From contig CACBWM010000004.1 of the NCBI GenBank assembly GCA_902542975.1, positions 22,163 through 86,162 of the forward strand: a stretch of 64,000 bases of DNA, read 5' to 3'. Positions 54,990 to 64,000 of this stretch are shown one piece after another (position 1 is the stretch's first letter; the number at the start of each line of letters is the position of its first letter). Made by a program: the position numbers and the translations under genes. The notes beneath the pieces were generated by a model that saw only the letters and a list, made by a program, of their open reading frames with translations, was not told where the DNA came from and did not search any database. This DNA is from an uncultured Pelagibacteraceae bacterium. Its GTDB lineage: Bacteria > Pseudomonadota > Alphaproteobacteria > Pelagibacterales > Pelagibacteraceae.

Positions 54990-55157
54990 TTATTTACTAG
55001 CAATTTAAACAATTTTTGATAAATTTTTCAACAATGGAGATTATCGTCTATACGCCAAATTTATATATTCATCTTCAAGATGCAGTGTTACTGGTACAAT
55101 ATGTAATCGACGGATTAATTCACATTTCATCAAACATTAAATTATAATCAAATTTAA

Positions 55158-55919
55158 GTGGACTTTATATTCGTAATAGTTTTTGGAGGACTATGGGGTA
55201 GCTTTGCAAATGTTTGCATATATAGGTTTCCAAAAAATGAAGGTATCGTAACTGGAAGATCGTTTTGTCCGAATTGTAAAACAAAGATCAATTGGTATGA
55301 TAATATTCCTCTAATTTCCTATCTTGCTCTTGGAGGAAAGTGCAGGAACTGTAAAAAAAAAATTTCTAATCAATACTTTATTGTAGAAACATTAAGTATA
55401 ATTCTATTTACTTCAATTTATTATAAATTTGGTGTTACACTCACCACTTTATATTTAATTATACTTTCATTATCTTTTTTAATTATTTTTTTTATAGATC
55501 TTAAACATTTTATAATTCCAAATATTTTAACCTTTTCTTTAATGATAATAGGTTTTATAAAATCTTTTGATCCAAATTTAGACTCAATGTTCCCTAATTA
55601 TATAAACTCTTTAATTGGAGGAATTTTTGGTTATGGAATTATATGGTTGATCATATTTATTTATAAGGCTATTAGAAAAAAAGAAGGGATGGGCTTAGGT
55701 GATGCCAAGTTATTTGGAGCAATTGGATTTTGGTTTGGATGGGTATCTATTCCTTTTATAATATTTTTGTCTTCTATAACTGCACTTATTCATGTTATTC
55801 CTAGTTTATTAAATAGATCAAAAAATATATCTTCACAAATTCCTTTTGGTCCGTATATCATTTTAGCCACATTGATATATGTTATTTTTGAAAGTAATAT
55901 TAAATCTTTAATATTTTAA
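55158..55919 (+). CDS. pilD: Type IV prepilin peptidase
   Basis: 'GSFANVCIYRFP', two CxxC motifs ('CPNCKTKINWYDNIPLISYLALGGKCRNCKKKIS'), 'GLGDAKLFGAIGFWFGW'; GTG start. Confidence 0.93.
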   Translation: MDFIFVIVFGGLWGSFANVCIYRFPKNEGIVTGRSFCPNCKTKINWYDNIPLISYLALGGKCRNCKKKISNQYFIVETLSIILFTSIYYKFGVTLTTLYLIILSLSFLIIFFIDLKHFIIPNILTFSLMIIGFIKSFDPNLDSMFPNYINSLIGGIFGYGIIWLIIFIYKAIRKKEGMGLGDAKLFGAIGFWFGWVSIPFIIFLSSITALIHVIPSLLNRSKNISSQIPFGPYIILATLIYVIFESNIKSLIF

Positions 55920-55931
55920 GGTAATATCAAA

Positions 55932-56819
55932 ATGATATTTAATGAAATAATAGCTAACACATCAAAAATTATAATTTCTAATGTAGATAAAGTTAAATTG
56001 ACATTGGCTGCAATAGTTTCTGAAGGAAGTATTTTAATTGAAGACTATCCAGGATCAGGTAAAACTACATTTGCAAAAGCTATTACTCAAAATCTTGGTC
56101 TTAACTTTAAAAGGATACAGTTTACATCTGATTTATTACCCAGTGATATTCTTGGATTTAATATTCTTTCAGATGGGAAGTTAAATTTTCAACAAGGTCC
56201 AATTTTTACAAATATAGTTTTAGCTGATGAACTTAATCGTGGAAGTCCCAAATCGCAAAGTGCCTTCCTAGAGGCAATGGAAGAAAAAAATGTTTCTATA
56301 GATGGTGAAAGTTATAAACTGCCAGAACCATTTTTTGTTATTGCTACTCAAAATCCTATGGATTCTTCAGGCACAAGTTCTTTACCAGATTCACAGCTTG
56401 ATAGATTTATGATTTCATTTTCTTTATCTGATCTAAATGAAAACGATAAAATTTTGATGTTAAAAAATACAAGTAAATTAAATGGTGCTTCATCAAAAGC
56501 TGTTGATTGGGAGACAATTAAACAAAAAAAAGATCAGCTAACCATAAAAGATGAAATTTATAAATATGTTGTTGAAATAGAGCAGGTAATTCAAACGCTT
56601 GATCAAAAAATTTATATTTCTGCAAGATGTTTAAAGCAAATCTTAGATTTAGCTAAGGGTTGGGCAATTATTCATGAAAAAGATTATGTAACTCATCAAG
56701 ATATCAAGGAAACTCTGCCTTACATATTAAGACATAGAATTAAATATCTTAACCAGGAAGATAAGATCAGCTTCATTAATGAGGAAATACTTCAAAAAAT
56801 AAAAATAACTAATGGTTAA
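55932..56819 (+). CDS. MoxR-family AAA+ ATPase
   Basis: 'LIEDYPGSGKTTFAKAITQNLGLNFKRIQFTSDLLPSDILG', 'VLADELNRGSPKSQSAFLEAMEE'. Confidence 0.95.
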   Translation: MIFNEIIANTSKIIISNVDKVKLTLAAIVSEGSILIEDYPGSGKTTFAKAITQNLGLNFKRIQFTSDLLPSDILGFNILSDGKLNFQQGPIFTNIVLADELNRGSPKSQSAFLEAMEEKNVSIDGESYKLPEPFFVIATQNPMDSSGTSSLPDSQLDRFMISFSLSDLNENDKILMLKNTSKLNGASSKAVDWETIKQKKDQLTIKDEIYKYVVEIEQVIQTLDQKIYISARCLKQILDLAKGWAIIHEKDYVTHQDIKETLPYILRHRIKYLNQEDKISFINEEILQKIKITNG

Positions 56820-57732
56820 TCAGCTAGTACAGAGGTTAACGAACTTAGACTTTAAGCATTTAATTAATCTAAATAAAAAACTTAAAGTTTACATATATCC
56901 CAATCTTCAAGGACTATTATTAGGACTGTTTGTATTTTTTTGCTTTTTAATATCTGTATTTTATGAAAATAACTCAGGACTTCTTATTTCAATTGTTATT
57001 TTCTTTATTTTTTTTATTTCAATTTTTATCTCACATCAAAATATTAACAATTTAAGAATAAATTTTCTAACAGAATACTTAGTTGAAGCAAATAAAACAG
57101 AACATATAAACTTTAAGATAATTAATGATGCAAAAGAGAAAAAATTAAATATCGATTTAGAGATCAATAAATCAATATTACAAAATTTTAATTTATCATA
57201 TAAAATAAAAGAATTTAATATAAAATATAATTATGACAAAAGGGGCGTCTATTCTTTAAATAAAATAATTTTAAAATCAATATATCCATTTGGAATAATC
57301 AGGACTAAAATAAATTATCAACCTTTTAGTAAAGTATATGTATTTCCACAGAAATTAATTCCTAATCAAGAATTATTACAAGAATTTAAAATTCACCAAA
57401 ATAATAATTCTGACGAATTTGACGGTATAGATGAGTACAAAAAAGGAGATAGTTACTCAAAAATCGCTTGGAAAAAATCAACTATTGGAGATAAAAAATT
57501 TGTAAAAGAATTTAAGTCTTTTAAAAGCTCAAAAAAATCAATCCTAGATTTAAACAAATACAGTCATATAGAATTTGAGAAATTATTAAGTTATTCAGTA
57601 TTTATTTTAGATTATTATTTCACAAAAAGTCTAAATTTAACCTTTAAACACAAAGATAATGTATTCCATTTAAACGAAAATAAAAACTCTCTAAATAAAA
57701 TTTTAAAGTATATTTCAAATGTTAAAAATTAA
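56812..57732 (+). CDS. DUF58-type protein
   Basis: two N-terminal TMs; 'FDGIDEYKKGDSYSKIAWKKS' corresponds to the DUF58 'R.Y..GD..R.I.W' motif; after MoxR. Confidence 0.8.
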   Translation: MVNQLVQRLTNLDFKHLINLNKKLKVYIYPNLQGLLLGLFVFFCFLISVFYENNSGLLISIVIFFIFFISIFISHQNINNLRINFLTEYLVEANKTEHINFKIINDAKEKKLNIDLEINKSILQNFNLSYKIKEFNIKYNYDKRGVYSLNKIILKSIYPFGIIRTKINYQPFSKVYVFPQKLIPNQELLQEFKIHQNNNSDEFDGIDEYKKGDSYSKIAWKKSTIGDKKFVKEFKSFKSSKKSILDLNKYSHIEFEKLLSYSVFILDYYFTKSLNLTFKHKDNVFHLNENKNSLNKILKYISNVKN

Positions 57733-59614
57733 ATCGCAAAATATTAGTCTTCTTACTTATATTATATTATTCTTTTGCCTAGTTTCGTTGTCTACAGATT
57801 TAATATTAACTAATAAAATATTTTGGGGCACTTTATTTATTTTAAGTTTCATTTTTTCAAAAATACACTTTAAGTTTAAGTCAATAGTGGTTGGTATATT
57901 TGCTTTGGGATCTCTATATATTCAATTGATTCTCAATCAGTATGTTTTGTCCGAAGATTTTTTTCTAAACTGCCTTGGAGTTTTGCTAATCATAAAGTTC
58001 TCAGAACTTAACAATAAAAATAATCTTTTGTCATTTAATTTAATCTCTATGATTATTGCCGTAGCAAGTTTAATTAAGGGTCAAGATATAATAAGTACAT
58101 TAAACTCATTTCTAATCTTAATACTTTTAGTTGTTAACATGTATCTTATTCAACAAAAGGAAATTCTAGACTTCAGTTTAAAAAATATTTTAAAATATTT
58201 AGGCTTTGGTCTTAGTATATTTCCAATAATTATTATTTTTTATCTTGTATTTCCAAGGGCAGAGGTAAATTTCAGATTATTTGATACATCTGCAAGTTCA
58301 GTAGGTATTCCAGATAGCATAGATCTTGGTTCATTTAGCCAGTTTTCGAACTCAGACGAAGAAGTTTTTACTTTAATAAATAACAATTTTAAGAAGGAGG
58401 ATCTTTATTTTAGGGTCAAAATCTTTGATTATATGGAAAAAGATCAATCTTGGAGACCTTCCTCAAGTTACTATCTTTTTAGTGAATTTAAAAATTCCAT
58501 GAGAATAAATGGTAATGAGGATTTAAATAAAAATTATCAGATTATATTAGAGCCATATAAAAAAAAATGGATACCAAGTTTAAAAAATTCTAAATTAATC
58601 ACTAATGATATTCAAATTACAAAAGATTATTTTAATCAATCTTTTGTAAGTAGAGAACTAATTGACAGAAAGAAGAAATTAATTTTTAAAATGAATAAAT
58701 CTGATTATTCTTTGGATAATCCACTTAAAAATTATTATACTTTGTTGCCAGAAAACATATCACCAAAAATAAAAGAATGGGTAGATAAAAATAATGTAAG
58801 TACCAAAGAAGAATTTATCGAAAAAATTTATAAAAGATTTTCTGATGGATCATATTTTTACAACCTTAGTCCTCAGATAAACTCAAATAATAAATATGAA
58901 AACTTTTTCTTTAATTCTAAAGAAGGATACTGCGAATATTATGCAGGAATGTTTGTGTTGCTTACAAGATTAGCACAAATTCCAAGCAGGATAGTGACAG
59001 GTTACTATGGTGGAGATTTAAATGAGATAGGGAATTTTTTCCAATTTAAACAAAAAGATACGCATGCTTGGGCAGAAGTTTGGTTTGATGAAAGAGGGTG
59101 GGTTAGAATTGATCCAACTAGGGCAATACCTAATTCTAATATTAGAAACTCATTAAATAATTATTTCGTAAACAATGATAAATCTTCAAGCACGATATTT
59201 TCTAATAATTTTTTCAAAATAATGAATTTTTATTTTAACTATGTTGATTTTGTGTGGACACAACATTTACTATCATATGACGATAATGAAAGAAAAAATT
59301 TTATAAAAGAATTATTAAATTTAAATTTTTCAAAAATCGTTGTTTGGATATTCATACCAATATTATTATTTGTAAGCATAAAATTATTATATAATTTCAA
59401 TTCAACTAATTTGATGAAGCTAAAATTAGCTTTCATTCTTCTAGGAAAGAAAAGAAAACTTCAAATAAAAAATTCGGATACTATCCAAGAGATTTATCTT
59501 AAACTGATGGAAAAAGATAAATCAAAATATAAAAATTTCTTTAAATTTTACGAAAAGCAAATTTACTCAAATAACCAAATAAGTTTTTTAAAAGTTTTAA
59601 AGCTAGTTTTTTAG
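57719..59614 (+). CDS. Transmembrane transglutaminase-like (TgpA-type) protein
   Basis: multiple N-terminal TMs; core 'SKEGYCEYYAGMFVLLTRLAQIPSRIVTGYYGG' and 'DTHAWAEVWFDERGWVRIDPTRA'. Confidence 0.92.
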   Translation: MLKIKSQNISLLTYIILFFCLVSLSTDLILTNKIFWGTLFILSFIFSKIHFKFKSIVVGIFALGSLYIQLILNQYVLSEDFFLNCLGVLLIIKFSELNNKNNLLSFNLISMIIAVASLIKGQDIISTLNSFLILILLVVNMYLIQQKEILDFSLKNILKYLGFGLSIFPIIIIFYLVFPRAEVNFRLFDTSASSVGIPDSIDLGSFSQFSNSDEEVFTLINNNFKKEDLYFRVKIFDYMEKDQSWRPSSSYYLFSEFKNSMRINGNEDLNKNYQIILEPYKKKWIPSLKNSKLITNDIQITKDYFNQSFVSRELIDRKKKLIFKMNKSDYSLDNPLKNYYTLLPENISPKIKEWVDKNNVSTKEEFIEKIYKRFSDGSYFYNLSPQINSNNKYENFFFNSKEGYCEYYAGMFVLLTRLAQIPSRIVTGYYGGDLNEIGNFFQFKQKDTHAWAEVWFDERGWVRIDPTRAIPNSNIRNSLNNYFVNNDKSSSTIFSNNFFKIMNFYFNYVDFVWTQHLLSYDDNERKNFIKELLNLNFSKIVVWIFIPILLFVSIKLLYNFNSTNLMKLKLAFILLGKKRKLQIKNSDTIQEIYLKLMEKDKSKYKNFFKFYEKQIYSNNQISFLKVLKLVF

Positions 59615-61621
59615 CAATAGATTTCTTTCAGTCTTGAGTTTATTATTATCTTTGATCAACTGAATAATCATTTCTTTCATTATTCTATTCTCTTCAACTG
59701 CTCTACCACTTATCTCAGCCAATCTCTCATTTTCTTTAGCTAGCTGCAATTGATCAAATAATTTTTCTAGTTCTGGATCAATAGGTAGACCCTCTATTTT
59801 TTTGCTAATATTATTCTGAATTACTTTAGTTAATGAAATACTTACTTGGCTGTCTTTAAGTCCATTTTGTTCATTAAACTCTAGATTAAAGTTTAGGCCG
59901 AAATTATCAGTATTTTTGCTAATATTTAAACCAGCTTTTACTGCTAAATCATCATCCATATAATGGGCCATGTCTTTCCTTTCACCGTCTGCAACAATGT
60001 CAATTTTTTCACTCAAAGTTTGATTTAAAGATAGGCCTGTATATGGCTTAAGAACGAAGCCATTTTCAAAAGATTTTGAATACTCAACGTTAAATCCACC
60101 TGACAATACTTGATCCACAGCATCATCAACAGAAAGATCCCCATCTGTAAAAGATGTTAGATAAGTTGGAAGTCTCCTTAGACCATATTTACCATCCACT
60201 TCAATATTTAAACTTTGACTATCATCAATTTTGATTTCTTTAGATGCTTTGTAATTTACAGCAGCAAACTGACCTAGATTTTCTTTTGAAATAGTTTGTT
60301 GTGTTTCAGTTTCAAGATCTAAATATTTATTTTGAGTTAACCCAAAAATTGAAACTACAGAAAATTTAAATTTCTCGTAATCAATATCTTTTTTTAAACC
60401 GATAGCTAAATTTTCACTATCTAAAGCTTCTCCATTATTAAATTTTGCTTGCTGACTAGAATAACTTAAGAACGGTGTAAAGTTATCATTTTCAATTTTA
60501 AAGTCTCCCGTTACACCACTTGTTTCACTTTTATAAATATTATCTCTTTTTTTAACAGAATAATATCCACTAGATTTTTTTTCTTCTTTAACCGAATTAA
60601 AAATATCGTTTAAATTAGATAAAAATATTTCTGATCTATATTTTTTATTATGGCTATCAATATCTAAATCTTCACCATAAATTCTTAAATATCCATTTGT
60701 TTCAGAATTATCTGCATCTGGATTTAAATTTGAGTCTAGAATTTCATAAGTATCATTACCACATAAATTGTTGATTACCCTCATATTTTGTTTCTCATGA
60801 ATTTCTATGGTCTGATCTCTTGAAATACTACAATCTAACGTAAAGTCGAAAAATGTTACACCGGTTGTTCCGTTTTGATCACTAAGTAGAATTTTACCAT
60901 CATAATGTCCTTCTCCTTTTGTTATTAAATTAAATCCCGAAGTTACATTGTCATCATCGCTAACATATATTGAATTTCTATCGTTATGAGTTGTGCCAGC
61001 AATTAAACCAGAATTAATAATTGTAGCATTATTTAATGAGCCATGACCTTTACCAAGTCTAATTCCATGTCTTAAATTTGTAATTGTTCCAGTGTTTGTT
61101 ATTGTTGCATTTGTACCATTGGTAAGGTAAATGGCAGCACCAGTTGTATTATTTGCAGAAATAGTACCACTGTTTGTAATGGTTATATCGCTAGTTTCTA
61201 GACCTTGTATAGCATATTTTCCACCATGAATAGTTCCACTATTAACAATCTCAGTGTCATTTGTTTTCTGAACTAAAACAGCAGTGCTACTGCTAGCATT
61301 TTCATTTTGAGCTGTATTTATTGTACCTGAATTAGTAATTCTATTTGTTCCAGGGGCGCTTTTCATATTTATGGTATCACCCGTTGCACTTATCAAACCA
61401 TGGTTGATTACGGTTGTATTTGATGCACCAACACCATTATTTGCTCTTACTGCTTTAGATCCACTAAATACTATTGAACCAGTTGACTTAACAGTTAGGG
61501 TTTCACTTGCTCCACAAGTTTGTACATCAGTTAGCGCAGTTGTTACTGTTTTAAGACAAGTAGCATGACCTAAAGAGCTAAATAAAAAGAATAAAATTAA
61601 GCTGAGGTATATTTTTTTCAT
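59603..61621 (-). CDS. Autotransporter-like surface protein: beta-helix passenger, beta-barrel, C-terminal coiled coil
   Basis: signal peptide; repeats of I.NSGTI (ITNSGTI, IVNSGTI, ITNSGTI, ITNTGTI, IINSGLI); barrel-like strands 'FKFSVVSIFGLTQNKYLDLE...'; terminal heptad-like helix. Confidence 0.75.
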   Translation of the reverse strand: MKKIYLSLILFFLFSSLGHATCLKTVTTALTDVQTCGASETLTVKSTGSIVFSGSKAVRANNGVGASNTTVINHGLISATGDTINMKSAPGTNRITNSGTINTAQNENASSSTAVLVQKTNDTEIVNSGTIHGGKYAIQGLETSDITITNSGTISANNTTGAAIYLTNGTNATITNTGTITNLRHGIRLGKGHGSLNNATIINSGLIAGTTHNDRNSIYVSDDDNVTSGFNLITKGEGHYDGKILLSDQNGTTGVTFFDFTLDCSISRDQTIEIHEKQNMRVINNLCGNDTYEILDSNLNPDADNSETNGYLRIYGEDLDIDSHNKKYRSEIFLSNLNDIFNSVKEEKKSSGYYSVKKRDNIYKSETSGVTGDFKIENDNFTPFLSYSSQQAKFNNGEALDSENLAIGLKKDIDYEKFKFSVVSIFGLTQNKYLDLETETQQTISKENLGQFAAVNYKASKEIKIDDSQSLNIEVDGKYGLRRLPTYLTSFTDGDLSVDDAVDQVLSGGFNVEYSKSFENGFVLKPYTGLSLNQTLSEKIDIVADGERKDMAHYMDDDLAVKAGLNISKNTDNFGLNFNLEFNEQNGLKDSQVSISLTKVIQNNISKKIEGLPIDPELEKLFDQLQLAKENERLAEISGRAVEENRIMKEMIIQLIKDNNKLKTERNLLLKN

Positions 61622-61633
61622 TACACCTTATTG

Positions 61634-64000
61634 TTAATTTTCTCTCCAAGACTTTCTGTAAGTTTGAACCTCACCAGTAGCAGCCTCTAAAGTAACGAGG
61701 TCAGCAACTGCTCCTAACGATTTACCAGATATATTTGCAAAAATTTTACCAGCGAAAAGTACAATTTCTGATAAGACCCCTTTACCAACAAATCTACATA
61801 AAGTTTTTTGTTGTTCTGTTCTTTTAGACTCTAATCCGATAAACGAGTCATGTGTTCCACATTCATCATCAGTTACACAAATCAATGCATCTCCCAAATC
61901 ACATTTGTTTTGAGATACAGATGGTCTATAAACTGGGAAGTAAACCATACCATTGTTTACTTTTGGTTGAGCGGTAACTTTAGCAAAATCTTTTAATACA
62001 ACATACCAACCTCTATCCTTATCTGTCACTCTACAAGAAGTTCCGCTTCTATCATTTGATGTATTTTGACATTTTGTAATATCGTCTGCATTTTTTGGTG
62101 TTGCTATAGATTTATAGAATGGATAATCTGGATCTTTTATTCCAATCATTAAGTTACTTGTTCCTTTTACTCTTGCATTCAATCTTTGAGCATCTCCAGT
62201 TCCAGCGTACAACCATAAATTATTTGTTGTTCCACCAATTGAAGCATCTAATGGTTTATACATGTATCTACCATTTGATCTACTTGCTCCTGCTTTAAAT
62301 AATGTCGTTATGTCATACATTTTTATAGGTACATTTTGAGGATCTGTACTCATATTTGTTAAATTTAATTTACTAATTTTACCTTCTAAATCAGACAAGT
62401 ATACAAGTGCTCCTGCAAAGTCAGCACCCCTTGCTTTATCAGGGGTAATAACTGTTAATGATGCGGGAACAGAATTATCAATATCGCTTGCAGTAGTATC
62501 TTCTACCGTAATTGTCTTTATTAATTGTCCAAACTTATCTTTTGATTGCAGATCAATAACAAATACATTACTACCAGCTCCTGAGAATTGAGCACCAAAA
62601 CCTCCACCCATTACAGCGACTGATATATCGTCATCTCTGACATTGTCTCCAGCACCAGCATTAGGTAGTCTAAATATTCTTGGATCTGACCATGTTTCTC
62701 CAAGAGTACTGTAGTCCCATTCAGGGTCTGTTACAACTCCAGTACCAACTGCTCCTTGTTTTATATTCACTCCTATCGGTGAGTTGTCTCTTTGAGTTTT
62801 GGACTCGTCAGCATCAAATTTCATTTTTTTGTTGAAATTAATTTGAGTGTTTCCAGATGTATCATAGCTAATTGTAATGCTATTTGTTATATCAACTCCA
62901 TCTTCAAGAACTGATAGCATACTTTTAGTTAGACTTTTTACTGGTAAAGTCCATTTTGTGCTTTCGTAACAATATTTTGTTTGTGTATCATCACAAGTTT
63001 GCTTACTGGCAACTTCATTATCTTTATCTGGAGCATAAACGTTACCTACTTCTTGTGCTTCTAGAAATTCACTTAGAGGATAAGATGTACCTATATAATC
63101 ATATACAAAAACATTATTTGCATGATCCATTCTGTACACCTGATTATTAATCATATCATTATATATTGAGACTAAATGCTCTGGTTTTGCAGGATCAGTC
63201 ACATCTAATACAGAGAAACCACTACCTCCTCTTCCATAAGGTACAAACAATACGGTATGCCAATTTGCAGATGTATCATGTGGACTTTGAAAGAAAATAT
63301 CATGTTGAACGGGAGATCCATCAACACCATAAATTGCATTTGAACCCCCTTTGTTTGGATTAATTTCATTTAAGTTAGTATTCATTATTGTAGGTAATCT
63401 TGATGCTATAAATGGTGGCACAAATCCCCACAATTCTACTCCTGAGCCTGCATCTAAAGCATGCAAAACTCCACTATTTGATCCAGCATAAATTACAGGT
63501 TTTCTCAATCTTTGTGATTCTGCCCAACTATCATATCCCTTAGTTGATCTCCAATAAGCTTCTTGATTTTCACTTGTAAAAGCTGTTTCTGCAGTTGGTG
63601 GTCCTACAACAACTAATTGTGAATGGTAAACATCTCCCATTGGCTTAGCTCTTGCTTCTGTCAAATTACAATCTGCATCATAATCAAAATAATCTGTCCC
63701 TCTAATAAAATTAATTAAGCCTTTTAAATCATCATCTGTTCCATCTGCTACACCACTTGTGTTTGCACATCTTTTATTATTTATAGAATTATCAGTATTT
63801 TTAGTTTTTCTGTGATAGTCCTGAATATCAAACCCTTTTAGAGTTAAGATACTTTCAATCGCTGAAGAATTACTTTCTACCCAGTTGTTATAATTTGTCG
63901 AATAATCCGTTCCAGGAATTGGACTCCATATCTTTCTATTCCCTGGTTTAGGCAGTACATCAACAGCTGACCAGTTACCTTTATCTTTTGTATCAAGATT
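61634..64000 (-). CDS. PilY1/PilC-like type IV pilus tip protein (5' part beyond window)
   Basis: 'VYHSQLVVVGPP', 'PVIYAGSNSGVLHALDAGSGVELWGFVPP', 'DVTDPAKPEHLVSIY'; frame stays open upstream of the TTG at 63664 to the window edge. Confidence 0.82.
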   Translation of the reverse strand, partial: NLDTKDKGNWSAVDVLPKPGNRKIWSPIPGTDYSTNYNNWVESNSSAIESILTLKGFDIQDYHRKTKNTDNSINNKRCANTSGVADGTDDDLKGLINFIRGTDYFDYDADCNLTEARAKPMGDVYHSQLVVVGPPTAETAFTSENQEAYWRSTKGYDSWAESQRLRKPVIYAGSNSGVLHALDAGSGVELWGFVPPFIASRLPTIMNTNLNEINPNKGGSNAIYGVDGSPVQHDIFFQSPHDTSANWHTVLFVPYGRGGSGFSVLDVTDPAKPEHLVSIYNDMINNQVYRMDHANNVFVYDYIGTSYPLSEFLEAQEVGNVYAPDKDNEVASKQTCDDTQTKYCYESTKWTLPVKSLTKSMLSVLEDGVDITNSITISYDTSGNTQINFNKKMKFDADESKTQRDNSPIGVNIKQGAVGTGVVTDPEWDYSTLGETWSDPRIFRLPNAGAGDNVRDDDISVAVMGGGFGAQFSGAGSNVFVIDLQSKDKFGQLIKTITVEDTTASDIDNSVPASLTVITPDKARGADFAGALVYLSDLEGKISKLNLTNMSTDPQNVPIKMYDITTLFKAGASRSNGRYMYKPLDASIGGTTNNLWLYAGTGDAQRLNARVKGTSNLMIGIKDPDYPFYKSIATPKNADDITKCQNTSNDRSGTSCRVTDKDRGWYVVLKDFAKVTAQPKVNNGMVYFPVYRPSVSQNKCDLGDALICVTDDECGTHDSFIGLESKRTEQQKTLCRFVGKGVLSEIVLFAGKIFANISGKSLGAVADLVTLEAATGEVQTYRKSWREN

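Noticed and set aside
63166-63363. Small + strand ORFs within the PilY1-like gene (also 62956..63150)
   Set aside because: His/Leu-rich low-complexity shadow of the antisense coding frame.
63662-63664. Start codon at 63664 for the PilY1-like ORF
   Set aside because: It is a TTG inside an open frame that continues upstream to the window edge (…FIRGTDYFDYDADCNLTEARAK…), so the gene is truncated by the window, not starting there.

Overview
AT-rich, very compact alphaproteobacterial chromosome segment, closely resembling the SAR11/Pelagibacter group in gene content and style. About 60 protein genes are recognisable and most are core: DUF4164-zapA-fau-ymdB-yebC; a RuvC-like nuclease beside tolQRAB-pal-cpoB-tilS-ftsH-folP-glmM-thiD-purA; rpoH, rluD, tsaC, xseB-ispA-dxs, aroC, pdxH, ispB, glyQS, ppdK, nadC-nadA, thyX, mrp, hflKC-degP-miaA, ilvBHC-leuA, mreBCD-mrdA-rodA. 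RNA genes are tRNA-Arg(UCG), tRNA-Leu(GAG) and a circularly permuted two-piece tmRNA on the minus strand, whose tag reads ANESYALAA. The accessory-looking parts are an Ig-like-domain autotransporter (16.0-17.8 kb), a GAF/SpoIIE phosphatase, a prepilin peptidase, a MoxR/DUF58/transglutaminase cluster, and a PilY1-like pilus protein in tandem with a beta-helix autotransporter that carries an unusual C-terminal coiled coil (59.6-64 kb, running off the window). I found no CRISPR array, prophage, IS element or clear defence system. The best leads are the phage-type RuvC-like protein with no ruvAB beside it, the PilY1-autotransporter pair, the permuted tmRNA, and several extreme-compaction features: shared TTAA stops, start codons inside a divergent inverted repeat, and putative leaderless starts.
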